Made by a program: the position numbers and the translations under genes. Of a DNA stretch of 64,000 nucleotides, positions 39,711 through 51,100 are shown piece after piece. The stretch is from Dendrolimus kikuchii (lineage: Eukaryota > Arthropoda > Insecta > Lepidoptera > Lasiocampidae): assembly GCA_019925095.2 (NCBI GenBank), contig CM034413.1, forward strand, positions 377,001 to 441,000, in the 5' to 3' direction. Every line of letters starts with the position of its first letter. The stretch's first letter is position 1. The notes below the pieces were generated by a model, which saw nothing but the letters and a program-made list of their open reading frames with translations, made no database searches and had not been told where the DNA came from.

Positions 39711-39778
<68 letters not shown>
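39711..39778. repeat. (TA)n microsatellite, right block
   Basis: About 68 bp of pure TA following the solo-LTR candidate. Confidence 0.9.
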
Positions 39779-39781
<3 letters not shown>

Positions 39782-39849
39782 CTAGCTTGTTTGTGTAGCA
39801 AATAACCTCTGAAGAACATCGTCCTACTGGTATTTTTCACGATGAGTTG

Positions 39850-40319
39850 CATTATATAGGTGTGATCCCTGCGTCTTAGAATGAAAATTATCTACTAATA
39901 AAATGACTCTGGATGACTTGTGATGTAAAATATCACACTACAAAGGAAAACAAGCGTCATGATAAACGTGATAACTTCCTTTGAAAATGGCGGATTTTTG
40001 TACAAACTTTAATCCTCTTTTTCAACCCCTTGGGGGTTGAATTTTCAAAGCTACTTTTTAGTGCTTACTCGTAGTAGACAGAACCCGCTTGCAAATTACC
40101 ATGGTCCTAGCGCAAGTTGTTCGGGCTGTGCTTTGATAGTTATGTTAGTCATTCAGTCAGTGATGTCAAGTAATTTTATATATACTGTGGGCTTAAGTAT
40201 GTGTGGTGCTTCGGTGGTAGATGACGCCTGTTGTATGTTATTGAAGCACCACTAGGTGAGAGCCCATGGCTCCATCGCCACGCGGGAGCTACGCTCAACC
40301 ACTGGAGAGGGTAATATTA
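39850..40319. other. Unassigned, with Helitron-like interior motifs
   Basis: CTTTTTCAACCCCTTGGGGGTTGA and ACCCGCTTGCAAATTACC resemble Helitron or LINE interiors (the latter also at 15950). No gene. Confidence 0.35.
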
Positions 40320-40634
40320 TTTTTATTTTTTTTTATTTCAGGAGATCAGCAGACAGGCAGACGGCCCAGATGGAAAGCGGTTACCATCGCCTATGGACAT
40401 TTGCAACACCATAGGTGCTACAAATGCACTGCTGCTCTCTTAAGGGAGACTGGAACCTGGTCACTAATGCCGGAACACAACTCAAGGTTGTTATGGCGAC
40501 ATACTTTAGACCAGGGGTGGTAGCCATCCAGTCGGGCAAATACCCTACCACCTGGCTGTGGGTTGTTTTGTCGCCTCTTACGACAGGCCGCCCGGCCGCA
40601 GGAAATTGTATTCTTTCTCCGTTCCTGCACGGAT
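40320..40634 (-). repeat. R300 copy 15
   Basis: TTTTTATTTCAGGAGATC to TTCCTGCACGGAT; lacks ~5 bp at GCCCAGATGG. Confidence 0.85.
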
Positions 40635-40931
40635 GAATTGCTTCTCTATGTAATTATTGATTAATTAATTTAACATTAAACTTAAGACTATATATGTATA
40701 CAGAAATCTTAACTGCCTGAAAGTACGTAAAACTTAGATATGTTCTACTAGATGGATATCTGAAGGTTTTTTGTATTGACATATGGGAGTATTACACAAC
40801 ACACACACTTTCATACACAAACTCACCCATATATCACATATATATTATTATATTTATTATACATTATTCATATACATATTTACAATCATATAGTGTATTT
40901 AAGTTCATCAATATTAAATATAAGTATATAT

Positions 40932-40991
40932 CGACACGACCCAACCTTATGATCAAATATCGTTGATCGTAAGGCACCATCGGTCGTGTCG
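40932..40991. repeat. Nested hairpin just upstream of a TATA box
   Basis: Outer arms CGACACGACC (40932-40941) and GGTCGTGTCG (40982-40991); inner arms CCTTATGATCAA (40945-40956) and TTGATCGTAAGG (40963-40974, one mismatch). TATAAAGG follows at 40992. See findings. Confidence 0.7.
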
Positions 40992-41383
40992 TATAAAGGG
41001 GGCAACAACCTGCTCGCGCATGCGCAGATCAACTGCGCAGGCGCACTAGCGCTGCGAGTGGCTCACCCGTAAAACTTAATACTGCAATGAAGTTGGCAGT
41101 TCCTTGCGAGGTGATAGTTGTTAAAACAAAACTCACCGACTATATACTTTGAAACTTTACGCATTTCAAATGTTAATAAGTATTATTTTAATATAAATCA
41201 TGGAATATTGTAATTAAGATAATACAAGAGTGGTTGTGAACTGTTGTTTCCTTTATTGACTGTGCATCAACAAGACGGCGCACAAATAAATGTGAGGTGG
41301 GTACGTAAACATCATCTATATCTTCATAGGCTTCATGTTCTTTCGTGCTGTTATAATGTACGCCCTTCTACTAAATTATATTG

Positions 41384-41815
41384 AACACTTCTGAGCATAG
41401 CTCAACTTTTTACAACAATTCTTTTACTGTTAAGGCTATACAGCTTTGGAACACGCTTTCTGTTGCTATCAGACAAGCAAAATCGCTAGGGATATTTAAA
41501 ACTATGATCAAAAATTACTACTTGTCGTTGGAATATGATGTTTAAATTCATTAATAAACATTTATATATTTTGTAGATATGTATATTAAGTATATATTTT
41601 GTAGATATGTAATTGTATGTATATATATAAGTATATATCTATGTAATATATAAAATTTCTGCATATCCGGCTGGACCAGTGTGTACTTCTCCAGGCTAAT
41701 CGTGCGCCGACACCGCCGTTTGTACATAACTAGATATAATTTTAGTTTTTAAGTTCATGTTTGTATTGGTGTACAATAAAGAGTTATCTATCTATCTATC
41801 TATATCCCGCACAGA
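41384..41815 (+). pseudogene. 5'-truncated LINE 3' end with (TCTA)n tail
   Basis: The frame 41384-41545 reads ...FYNNSFTVKAIQLWNTLS then a basic helix FKTMIKNYYLSLE and a stop. This is the C-terminus of a CR1/L2-type LINE reverse transcriptase. A ~250-bp 3' region follows, ending GTACAATAAAGAGTTA(TCTA)n. Just upstream the frame shifts (VRPSTKLY in another phase). Confidence 0.65.
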
Positions 41816-41980
41816 CAGATTTTGGCATGTACAGGGACTACTCAGTTTTAACCTTGCTAATTATGTAGCAATAAATTAGTGCATGTGCGTGACGTAACAT
41901 GTATAGATAGTGGACCATATAAGTACACAAATTATAATTCAATTCTTTTGCTACATACTGAACCAAATTAATATGAATAA

Positions 41981-42247
41981 GAATCGTTTTGGTCATTGAG
42001 TACCCCAGAGCCCCCAGAGCCTCCAGGTCCCACGGCCCCCACTTGCGCTCAACCAAGTCCACACCCTGCATTCGAACGGCGTCCGCGAGTAATCCGCAAA
42101 TGGCTGACCGTTCATTGTGCCCCGCCATTGTTTACTGGCGCACGCAGCTTATTGTCCGATGCTCAGGCGCTTTTAAAGCAAACTCATAAAACGACTAGAA
42201 GTGTCATACACGGGATTGATTCTCTTCACGCGCAGTCACCCAACTAG
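41981..42247 (+). other. Open frame without ATG, proline-rich start; nature unknown
   Basis: About 88 open codons with a PEPPEPPGPTAP-like start and a more complex C-terminal half (HGIDSLHAQSPN). Higher GC than its surroundings. It could be an old exon, part of a transposon protein, or chance. No splice site or start is convincing. Confidence 0.2.
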
Positions 42248-42329
42248 TTTACTTTTTCATTGCGATGCTGGCAATTGTGTACGTGGTATAGCCATGCTGG
42301 AATCATAATCTTGATTACTGCTTTTAGGG

Positions 42330-42445
42330 CTGACAAGATCGGTGTGGTATAACTGTCACAGAATATCAGCGTGAAACGACTAGCGTTAAGTTAATCTGGT
42401 TTCGTGTGATGAGTGAGAGTTCCCATGGTCCGCTTTCCTCTCCCC
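42330..42445 (+). repeat. Repeat block shared with 63140-63245
   Basis: TCACAGAATATCAGCGTGAA ... GTTTCGTGTGATGAGTGAGAGTTCC, followed by a pyrimidine-rich stretch. Confidence 0.6.
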
Positions 42446-42483
42446 CTATATAACACTTCCTGTCCCATCCTCCTATTCCAAAA

Positions 42484-42775
42484 GTCGTGGTAGCGTCATG
42501 CCTAGCACACGCGTCCCAAACTCAAAGGTCGCAGGTTCAATCCTGGCCAGGATGCATGCACCACTTAGGCAGTTTTCTGACCTAATGTGCATATTGTTAC
42601 AATTACCACATGGTAATAACGGTGAAGGAAAACATCGTGATGCAATCTGCGCATCGAGATAACCGACGTGTCAAACCTGCCAAGCTGCCTTGGACAAGCG
42701 TGGCGTGTATACTGTCCTTTCCACTATAGTGTAAGGCTCGAGCCCAGCAGTGGGACATTTATGGACTGTTATTAC
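42484..42775 (+). repeat. tRNA-derived SINE (family S1), full copy
   Basis: Head GTCGTGGTAGCGTCATGCC (A box) and GGTTCAATCC (B box, 42534-42543). The body and 3' end CCCAGCAGTGGGACATTTATGG match 35150-35445. The best-preserved member here. Confidence 0.85.
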
Positions 42776-42897
42776 CATCCCTTTTATCTCATTCCTCATG
42801 TGTGATCCCTGTATCCTCTCCACTTTATCCCATCCTCAAGGTTGGCGACCTCTATACGCGACAGTGACTACTTTCCACCAGCCGTTTGACTTTTTGC

Positions 42898-42985
42898 CAG
42901 CTATGCAATAAAAAAGGCCCGGCTTATGGAAACTGGTTACGGTGCTTATAAAAGTTTACAACAGCAGGTGCCCAATTCTGCTATC
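42898..42985 (-). repeat. R300-like, very diverged remnant
   Basis: TATGCAATAAAAAAGGCCCGGCTTATGGAAACTGGTTACGGTGCTTAT keeps only the tail block. Confidence 0.35.
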
Positions 42986-43140
42986 ACGTCAAAATCACAG
43001 GACCCTGTCGTTTCAATCGTGGGTTTGCTACTACCTGCTACTATTTTGATATTCTAATAATTCCAATATTTAAAAGGAAAATTTTGCGAGATAAATGGTT
43101 AAAATTTTAGTAGCGTATTAATATTCATTTCGGCTAATTC
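42970..43140 (+). repeat. Repeat shared with 56435-56620
   Basis: Blocks GCCCAATTCTGCTAT, CGTCAAAATC, TGTCGT(C/T)TCAAT, TTTTGATATTCTAATAATTCCAA and TTTTAGTAGC occur in the same order in both places. No ends were defined. Confidence 0.5.
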
Positions 43141-43145
43141 GGATA

Positions 43146-43432
43146 AGTATAGATATAAGGCCAACACTGCACATGCACTTCCTCACAACACCAGCATGTA
43201 ACAGATACACTCTACATTAGTATAAGTTTAGTATTAAAATTAGAATAAATTAATATAATAAGTTATTCTTAAGGTACACCAAAACAGAAAAATTACTACA
43301 TATAATGTCACATACACTAACAAAAATAAACAATAAGCGTGTACGGAGTCTCAAATTTTTCATAGAAATTAAGTATTAAAAAAGGGTGCGGAACTCGAGT
43401 CCGTAGAGATATATATAATAATAAAAAAATTC
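43146..43432 (+). repeat. Family D repeat
   Basis: AAGTATAGATATAAGGCCAACACTGC ... GTGCGGAACTCGAGTCCGTAGAG ... AATAATAAAAAAAT. Confidence 0.75.
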
Positions 43433-43671
43433 ATTTCGGCTGACGCCGTTCCTGCTGTTGAGTACCAATTTCATTCAACTGTTATTGTGCCGTGACGACA
43501 TCGAGATGATATTGTGGACTTTGTAGTGTAACGACCTCTTTGGGGGTTCGAACGTTTCCTTTATGAAACGGATTCCTAATATTTTCGAACATAGAATGAG
43601 GCAACCGTTGCTACGTCTAGAGACATCATATTGTAAAAAAATATGATGTGAAAATATTATATGAAGATATA

Positions 43672-44140
43672 ACCTACGCTCACGTATGGAAGCGAGAGTT
43701 GGGTATGGAAGAGAGAGCATGAAAGTAGAGTAAACGCGGTCGAGATGCGAGCACTGCGCAAAATCTGCGGAGTGACGCTCGCGGACCGCGTTCGTAATAC
43801 CGAAGTAAGAAAGAGAGTTGCTCTGAAAGAGAGTATCGGGGTGTAGGTAAGGAAAGGAATGCTCCGGTGGTTCGGGCATGTGGAAAGAATGACTAAACAG
43901 ATATACAATGCAAAAGTGGATGGATGCAGAAGTCGTGGAAGGCCACGACACACCTTCCATGATCAAATTGATCGTGTACTAGCAGAGGGTGATGTCAGGA
44001 GCCTTAAGAACAGACGAGCGTGCATGACAAGAGTTACGAATGTCAAAGAAGCAAGTGAGGTGTGTAAGAATAAGCCTAAATGGCGCTCTGTTGTTCGTGC
44101 CTACCCCGCAAAGGAACTGGCGTGAAGTTATGTATGTATG
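43672..44140 (+). pseudogene. LINE-A 3' end, copy 9, with 17-bp TSD
   Basis: Starts CCTACGCTCACGTATGG, so it holds ~150 codons of the C-terminus. An in-frame TAG at GGGGTGTAGGTAAGG breaks it. It is flanked by TATTATATGAAGATATA at 43655-43671 and 44141-44157. Confidence 0.88.
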
Positions 44141-44585
44141 TATTATATGAAGATATATTTGTTTCGTTTGCATATATGTTTTCTATTATTCGAATAATCG
44201 ATGTGTGAGTGTCACGGCTGTAGCGGTATCGACGACACCAATTTTTTGGTCGTCTAGCATGTTCTTATCCGTCAAAGTCGAGAGCTGTCAATCTTAATAC
44301 ACGCGTGTGCAACTGAACAATAATTCCCGCCAAATCGAATAAAATAATATTACTAAAATCTAGAGGTGTTAGCACCATCTGGTAAGTACTTGCTTATATC
44401 TTTACTGCTAAGCCTAGACATCAAACATCGGTCGAGTCTGAAAAATATTTAGAAAATCAGGCTCGACGTATCTTCCCATGATATAGCTACCGTCCTTTTG
44501 GATGTGTTTACTACCGCCTGGGTCCGCTGTAATAGAACACGAATTTTTGACAATAGAATCATATTTTGAATATCTACGCAACACT

Positions 44586-44897
44586 ATCCGTGCAGGAACA
44601 GAGAAAGAATACAATTTCCTGCGGCCGGGCGGCCTGTCGTAAGAGGCGACTTAACAACCCACAGCCAGGTGGTAGGGCATTTGCTCAACTGGATGACTAC
44701 CACCCCTGGTCTAAAGTATGTCGCCATAACAACCTTGAGTTGTGTTCCGGCATTAGTGACCAGGTTCCAGTTTCCCTTAAGAGAGCAGCAGCGCATTTGT
44801 AGCAACTTTGCTGTTGCAAATATCCATAGGCGATGGTAACCGCTTTCCATCAAGTGGGCCGTCTGCCTGTATGCTGATCTCCTGCAATAAAAAAAAA
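44586..44897 (+). repeat. R300 copy 16, full length with A tail
   Basis: ATCCGTGCAGGAACAGAG to CTCCTGCAATAAAAAAAAA. Confidence 0.87.
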
Positions 44898-44952
44898 CCA
44901 AGATATTGTAAAAGAAGTACTGGGCCCTTGGGTAAAGGTTAATAGTTATGAA

Positions 44953-45664
44953 TAGGGATGGGCCGAAATTCGTTTTACATTCGGTTTGACCGAATTTCGG
45001 CACTCGGCCGAAATTCGGTTTAAATGCCGAACATTCGGTGCAAGGAAAAAGTAAAATACCTACTTGCACTATTTTAACTGAAGTTAATAGAAATCTTATC
45101 TATCATAACCGTCATATAAAAATTGGCATCTATATGCTGATGGTCATTTATTTTAGTTAGGAACATGGAAATCTTAACGTGTAACGTGATAAAAATAAAG
45201 AGTAGTAAAGAGTGTTTGCCTAATTAAATAGACATCAAATTAAAACAAAAATAAAATAAACTTATTATTCCTCTAAGAAACATCAGTAAGTAGTGCAACT
45301 GCTTAATTATAATGCGTAACTTGAATAAAAAAAAACACGTCTAAGGGACATCATCAATTATAACTTTAATTTTGATTGAAATCACTTATGAATTTAGAAT
45401 TATGAAATGATTTTTTTTCAATCAAAGGTCTAAAAATCTATTTTTTTTATCAACCTACTCATACTTAAAATTTACTAGAAGCAGTTTATGGTGTAAAAAA
45501 GCCAAAAATCCGGTGTTATCAAGCTGATGTTGTCAACAGGTCACGATGTGTTACTCTTGAGAAAGCGTGGCGAAATCAAACCGAAGTTCGGCCGAATTTT
45601 TTGTTTTAACCGAATGTTCAGCCGCAGTTCGTATTCGGTTCAAGCCACATTCGGCCCATCCCTA
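44953..45664. mobile_element. hAT-like non-autonomous transposon with 8-bp TSD
   Basis: The ends are inverted: TAGGGATGGGCCGAA at the left, the same read inward from the right. The exact 8-bp duplication GTTATGAA lies at 44945-44952 and 45665-45672. Subterminal CCGAA(A/T)TTCGG-type repeats follow both ends. The 712-bp AT-rich interior has no transposase. Confidence 0.85.
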
Positions 45665-45877
45665 GTTATGAAGCAGAAAATGTACTTGACTTTACCCTAT
45701 CCAGTACTCTTTTACATCTTGGACTAGGTCAATTGTAAGATGCTTGTATTTCCATTTGCGAGGCAGCCAAGTGCAATACTTGACGACATCGCAACACAGT
45801 CTCATTTCTTGTATATTGCATAGATATGTCTAGGGAAGCAACAACGAGTGTTACTTAGTTAAAATTGTAACTCGTTC

Positions 45878-46076
45878 AGTTCAGCAGACAGGCAGACGGC
45901 CCACTTGATGAAAAGCGGTTACCATCGCCTATGGACATTTGCAACACCAAAGGTGCTACAAATGAGACTGGAACCTGGCCACTAATGCCGGAACACAATT
46001 CAAGGTTGTAATGGCGACGTACTTTAGACCAGGGGTGGTAGCCATCCAGTCGGGCAAATGCCCTACCACCTGGCTG
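45878..46076 (-). repeat. R300 copy 17, internally shortened
   Basis: AGTTCAGCAGACAGGC to CTACCACCTGGCTG; ~25 bp lost at ACAAATGAGACTGG and the 5' third missing. Confidence 0.78.
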
Positions 46077-46282
46077 GCATATGGAGTGCTGTTAATACTT
46101 GTGGGCTAGGACACACCCGCTTGCGAGCTAAATCTCTTGGAGAGTACTCAACATCGAGCATCCCATTGTCGACGATCCCATACTCAATACCAACTGTACA
46201 ACGAGGAAAGTTCCGAGGATCTGTTCAGAATGGTGCCTTCGTCTTCTTTCCACCACCGACTGGTCATTCATATCCATTTCTA

Positions 46283-46690
46283 TTTATTTATTATTATTAA
46301 CAACTCTATGGACTCGAGTTCCGTACCCTTTTTGACAACTTAATTTCTAGATTTATTTTTTTGAATTTAACACGCTTATTAGTTATTTTGGTTCTTGCGT
46401 GTGACATTAATTTATTGATTTTTGTGTTGAGGTGTATGTATCTTACGAATAACTTATTATATCAATTTATTCTAGTTTTAATACTAAACTTATACTAATG
46501 TAGAGTGTATCTGTTACATGTTGGTGTTGTGAGGAAGTGCATGTGCAGTGTGGGACTTATATCTATATTTATATATGGTCCTATCTAGTGCCATGTGTGT
46601 TGTTTTTTTCTTTTCTGTGCCTGGGTTATTAACGTTTAGGCTCTTTGTGTGTCTTGGTTTGTTTGTGAAGTTGGGTATAAGTTTTGTTGT
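46283..46690 (-). repeat. Family D repeat, long copy, minus
   Basis: From TATTATTATTAACAACTCTATGG through GTTGAGGTGTATGTATCTTACG and ATGGTCCTATCTAGTGCC to TTGGTTTGTTTGTG. The small open frames over it are chance. Confidence 0.72.
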
Positions 46691-46898
46691 TAGTTATGTG
46701 TTTGTGACTTTGTGTGGTGTTATAATTTATTGTTTAATTGTTGTGACATGAAAAATTTCCAGATGGTGTTAATGATGATGGATGGTTTAGGAGGGGGATT
46801 GATCCACTGCGCTCATGTACGCACCGGTCTTAAGAACGTTTCTCTTGCGGACCGTGGTGGATATGAGTTTTTCAAAAAGCACGTTGGTGACAGCTCTG

Positions 46899-46965
46899 AT
46901 GTCGCAAACGCCCATAGATGATGGTAACCGCTTTCCGTTAAGTGGGCCGTCTGCTGTTTAAAAAA
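46899..46965 (+). repeat. R300-type tail block
   Basis: CAAACGCCCATAGATGATGGTAACCGC ... GTGGGCCGTCTGCTG only. The 46770-46898 DNA before it may belong to another retroposon. Confidence 0.5.
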
Positions 46966-47328
46966 CCGTAGCGTGCCATAAGTACTATTTTAATATAATT
47001 TAGTTTCATCGGCTTTGGACACCTGTCCGCCTCAACTCCCTTCGAGTTGGAATCGAGTAAATGAATAGTGACGTCAATTCCTTCGGGAAGCCAACAATTC
47101 CGTCACAACTTCGACCGCGGCTTAATTGTTTTATAGATTTTGACAAGTCGAATGAAAGGGTCTTACTCTGAGGAACGGACCCACAGATTTACGAGTCGGA
47201 GTTTGTCGGAATTGGTATTGATATTTGAATTTACCAAGCCAAAACTAGATGACGCTGCACCCCTTTGAAACGCACTATGTTTTAAATCATTGTATAGTAC
47301 AAGTGTTATGTTGTTTGTCTAGAACTCC
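46966..47328. other. Left flank of BEL element 2, unassigned
   Basis: No gene. It does not continue the LINE-B sequence seen on the other flank of the BEL insertion. Confidence 0.5.
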
Positions 47329-47807
47329 TGTTGCGGCGGCGCTGGATTTAACGATAAGCGGACTGCTTCAATTTGCGGGAAAAGAAGTGTGGGACAATTT
47401 TGATGAGAATTTGAGAACAAGCACGCACTTACCAGGTTAATGGGAATGAAATACGTCTGTTCTTCTGCCCTCAGTCCACTTCACTGCACTTCAGTTTTTA
47501 CCTTTGTTAATTTATATTATAGTTTATTTATATTATTAATAAGTTGTGCGGGTGATATTACATATATATAAGCGGTGCGGCGCGAAGCGATATTATAATG
47601 TATTTTGTATTTATCTAATATAAATTTATTTTATAATTCACATTTACATTATTTTCGGGGCGATTTAATTTAATTTATTTGATGACATGACAATGAACGA
47701 TTGATTGACGTGACGTGCGAAAGGGGAACGCCGTCATATTTAAAGGAAGAATTTAAATAATAAAGAAAAGTTTGTATATGCCGAAAGAAGGTTACTTGGC
47801 GATACCA
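47329..47807 (-). repeat. 3' LTR of BEL/Pao element 2
   Basis: 479 bp, on minus TGGTATCGCC...CGCAACA. Read by eye it is identical to the LTR at 53611-54090 except for one base at the outer end. Confidence 0.93.
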
Positions 47808-47820
47808 TTTCCCCCGGCCT
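47808..47820 (-). promoter_or_regulatory. Polypurine tract of BEL element 2
   Basis: On minus, GGCCGGGGGAAA directly precedes the LTR TGGTATCGCC. Confidence 0.75.
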
Positions 47821-48103
47821 TAAAGGGTTGCCTTTAAAAAAAATACATTTAAAGTACGAAGGATCAAATAATAAAGCGAAGACAGTGAATATTTAACATA
47901 AAACAAAATAAAAGCTAGCAGGGAGCAATTATTCGGAAAATCAAGTAAATTAATTTGAGATTTAAGAAATATAAAAGTTATGCGGAATAACCAAAATATA
48001 AAACAAGATCCTGAATAAATAAAATAAAATAATCTTCTTAATTGTAATAAACAAAATTAAAACTCAAAGCTAACTTAAATATTCTATTTCTAACATAACA
48101 AAA
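47821..48103 (-). other. 3' untranslated region of BEL element 2
   Basis: About 280 bp of A/T-rich DNA between the pol stop and the polypurine tract; TTAAAGG..CCTTTAA near 47820-47840 is a small hairpin. Confidence 0.6.
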
Positions 48104-51100
48104 TCATTGATTAGGCAATGGACACAACTTAACGGTAGAACGTACAAAGCTTCCTTTATTAGTTCTTACAGTTACGACACGACATACGCCGTCCTTTGAA
48201 AGATGTACTGCCTCCACTACACCTATTGGCCAAGAAAGCGGTGGTGCGTTATCTACAATAATAATAACCACAGTTCCTATCTTTATCGGAACAGAAGGTG
48301 TATTCCATTTAGCGCGAGATTGTAATTGATGCAAATATTCAACTCGCCATCGTTGCCAGAATGACTGCACTATTTTATCAAGTAGCGAATATCTATCAAG
48401 CAATTTTCCTGACTCCGTGTATGGCGCGGGCAAAGAATATAGTGGTGCGGTATGTAAGAAATGAGCTGGAGTAAGTGCTGAAGGTTCAGCAGGATCACTA
48501 CTCATAACAGTAAGTGGGCGCGAATTAATGAGTGCTTCGACTTGCGTAAGTACTGTAGAAAGCTCCTCATAAGAAAGTATTTGTTGTCCTATAACTTTAA
48601 AAAGATGAGACTTAACTACTTTCACCATACTCTCCCAACATCCTCCAAAATGTGGAGATGCAGGGGGGATTAATTTCCATTCAATTCTGTTTTCTGAAAG
48701 TTCATGCTCAAATTGCAAACGATAGTCATTAAAAAATTTATAAAGATCGCGTAAGTATGAGCGCGCTCCTACGAAGTTAGTGCCATGATCCGAATATAGA
48801 CATTGAACTGGACCTCGTCGCGACAGAAAACGTTTAAGCGCAGAGAGAAAACTTACTGTACTTAATTCGGTTGCTATTTCTATATGAACGCAGCGTGTTG
48901 TCATACAAGTAAAGATGCATAACCAAGCTTTACGGCTTTTGACTCCTCTACCGCGGACTGGTGTATATTGGAGAGGCCCAGTGTAATCACATCCAGTATG
49001 CGAGAATGGTTTATCTACTTTAGTAACACGGTGTCTAGGTAAGTCAGACATTAAAGGAAAATGCGGGCGTGGTTTGACTTTAAAACACGTGTTACATTTA
49101 TGGATACGATAACGAATCACGCAACGCGCACCGAGAATCCAATATTGCGTCCTAAGTATAGACATCAATAACTCTGGACCAGCATGTAGATTCTTAACAT
49201 GATAGTAATCGACTAATATGTCAACTATATGATCATGTCGCGGTAATACAAACGGATGTTTATGCGAATATTCTAAAGTAGCGTTTGACAATCTTCCACC
49301 CACACGAATAAGACCGTTTTCATCAAAAAATGGCTTTAATTTTTGTAAAGTAGGTGAACAAGGCTCATTGTTTTTCAAATTTCGAATGTCTTGACTAAAG
49401 TGAATATTCTGTAACGCAAGAAAAATTTTATTTTCAGCAAAGCTCAAGTCTGAATAAGATACAGAAGAAGAGCGCGGTAACTTATTAATAAAACGAAAAA
49501 TGAAAACAACAATACGTAGTAGTTTCGACCACGAAGATATTCGCTGTGCGATTTTATAAATTGGTGATGTTATAGTATTCGTTATTACAGCATGCGTGAC
49601 AGATTTAAGTTCAGGCATTTCATGAACGTTTACATACTCAAATTTAATTAAAGGCCACTCAGATTGATCCTTAGACGCCCAAGACGGTCCATTAAACCAT
49701 AATGAATGGTTTATTAACTTTAAAGGTGATAGGCCTCTAGAAAGACAATCAGCTGGATTATCTTTTCCAGCAACATGATAGAAACAGTGAGCTGGTAAAT
49801 TATCGATTATTTTCACAACTCTGTTGGCAACAAATGTTTGCCAGCGATGGGGAGAGGAATTAATCCAACAAAGAACAACTTTCGAGTCTGTGAATGCATA
49901 AAAGTTCTTTATTTTATAAAGAGGTTCAAAATTATCAAGAACCTTACGCATAAGTTTTGACAAAAGAACAGTTGCGCAAAGCTCGAGTCTTGCAACTGAA
50001 ACTGTTTTGAGCGGTGAAACTTTAGACTTAGAACACACTAGACGAGTGGTTATATTATTACCGTTGACAACTTGTAAATATATAACACTGCCATATCCAC
50101 GTTCACTAGCATCTGCAAATCCCAAAAGGTGTACAGTACAACCTTGCACTATTCCAAGATGACGAGGTATGCAAAGTTCATTAAGCTGAGGTAGTTCAAG
50201 ACAGAATTGCTGCCAGCAGTCTACAATGCGACGGGGAGGAGTGTCATCCCAATCACATTTGATTAACCAAAGCTCTTGAATTAAAAGCTTGGCATATAAA
50301 ATGGTGGGAGCTAGTAAACCAATGACGTCCCAGAGACGTGCGACTGTTGACAAAATTGTTCGTTTAGTACATAAAGTGTCTGGTGTCACAACCTTAAAAT
50401 GAAAGAAATCCCCTGACTTATGCCAAAGCATGCCTAATATTTTATGGGGTACGTTCTTGTCGATTTCAAAGTCGACAGATGCTCGATGAGTGGCTGGAAT
50501 GTCCTTTAAAACTGCATCAGAGTTGCAAGTCCATTTCACGAGGTCAAATTGACCCAACTTGAATAACTCTATTAGAGACTTGCTAGCTGAAACAGCAACT
50601 CCTTCATCTCTTTCCGGCAAGTCAGCCATTATACTAAAACAAACATCATCCATATAAGTTGCTCTAGAAGCTATAGAAGCAGCAGAAGGGAACTCGTGTT
50701 TTTCATCAGCAATTAATTGATGAACTACTCGAAGAGCATGAAACGGGCTTGACTTCATCCCGAAACATACACGGTTAAATTTGTAAACAGTGATCGGATC
50801 TTTAGGACAAAATCGATACAAAATCTGTTGAAATTTGCGGTCTGATTCTCTTACGCCAATTTGAAGGAACATCTGTCGGCAGTCAGCTGACAGTGCTATC
50901 TTAAATAAGCGAAAATTTAAAATAATGTTAAATAAATCTCCTTGTAGGTTCTCCCCTGAATGTAAAACATCATTAAGACTTAAGCCCGTACTTGTTTTAC
51001 AACTCGAATCTAGAACCATACGAACCTTCGTTGAAGTTCGATCTTCACGCACAACTGCATGATGTGGAATGAAATAAGAGAATGATTTGCCATCGTAAGA

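Noticed and set aside
47249..47440. 63-codon frame running into the BEL element 2 LTR
   Set aside because: Starts in flanking DNA and reads the LTR on its non-sense strand; no homology seen.
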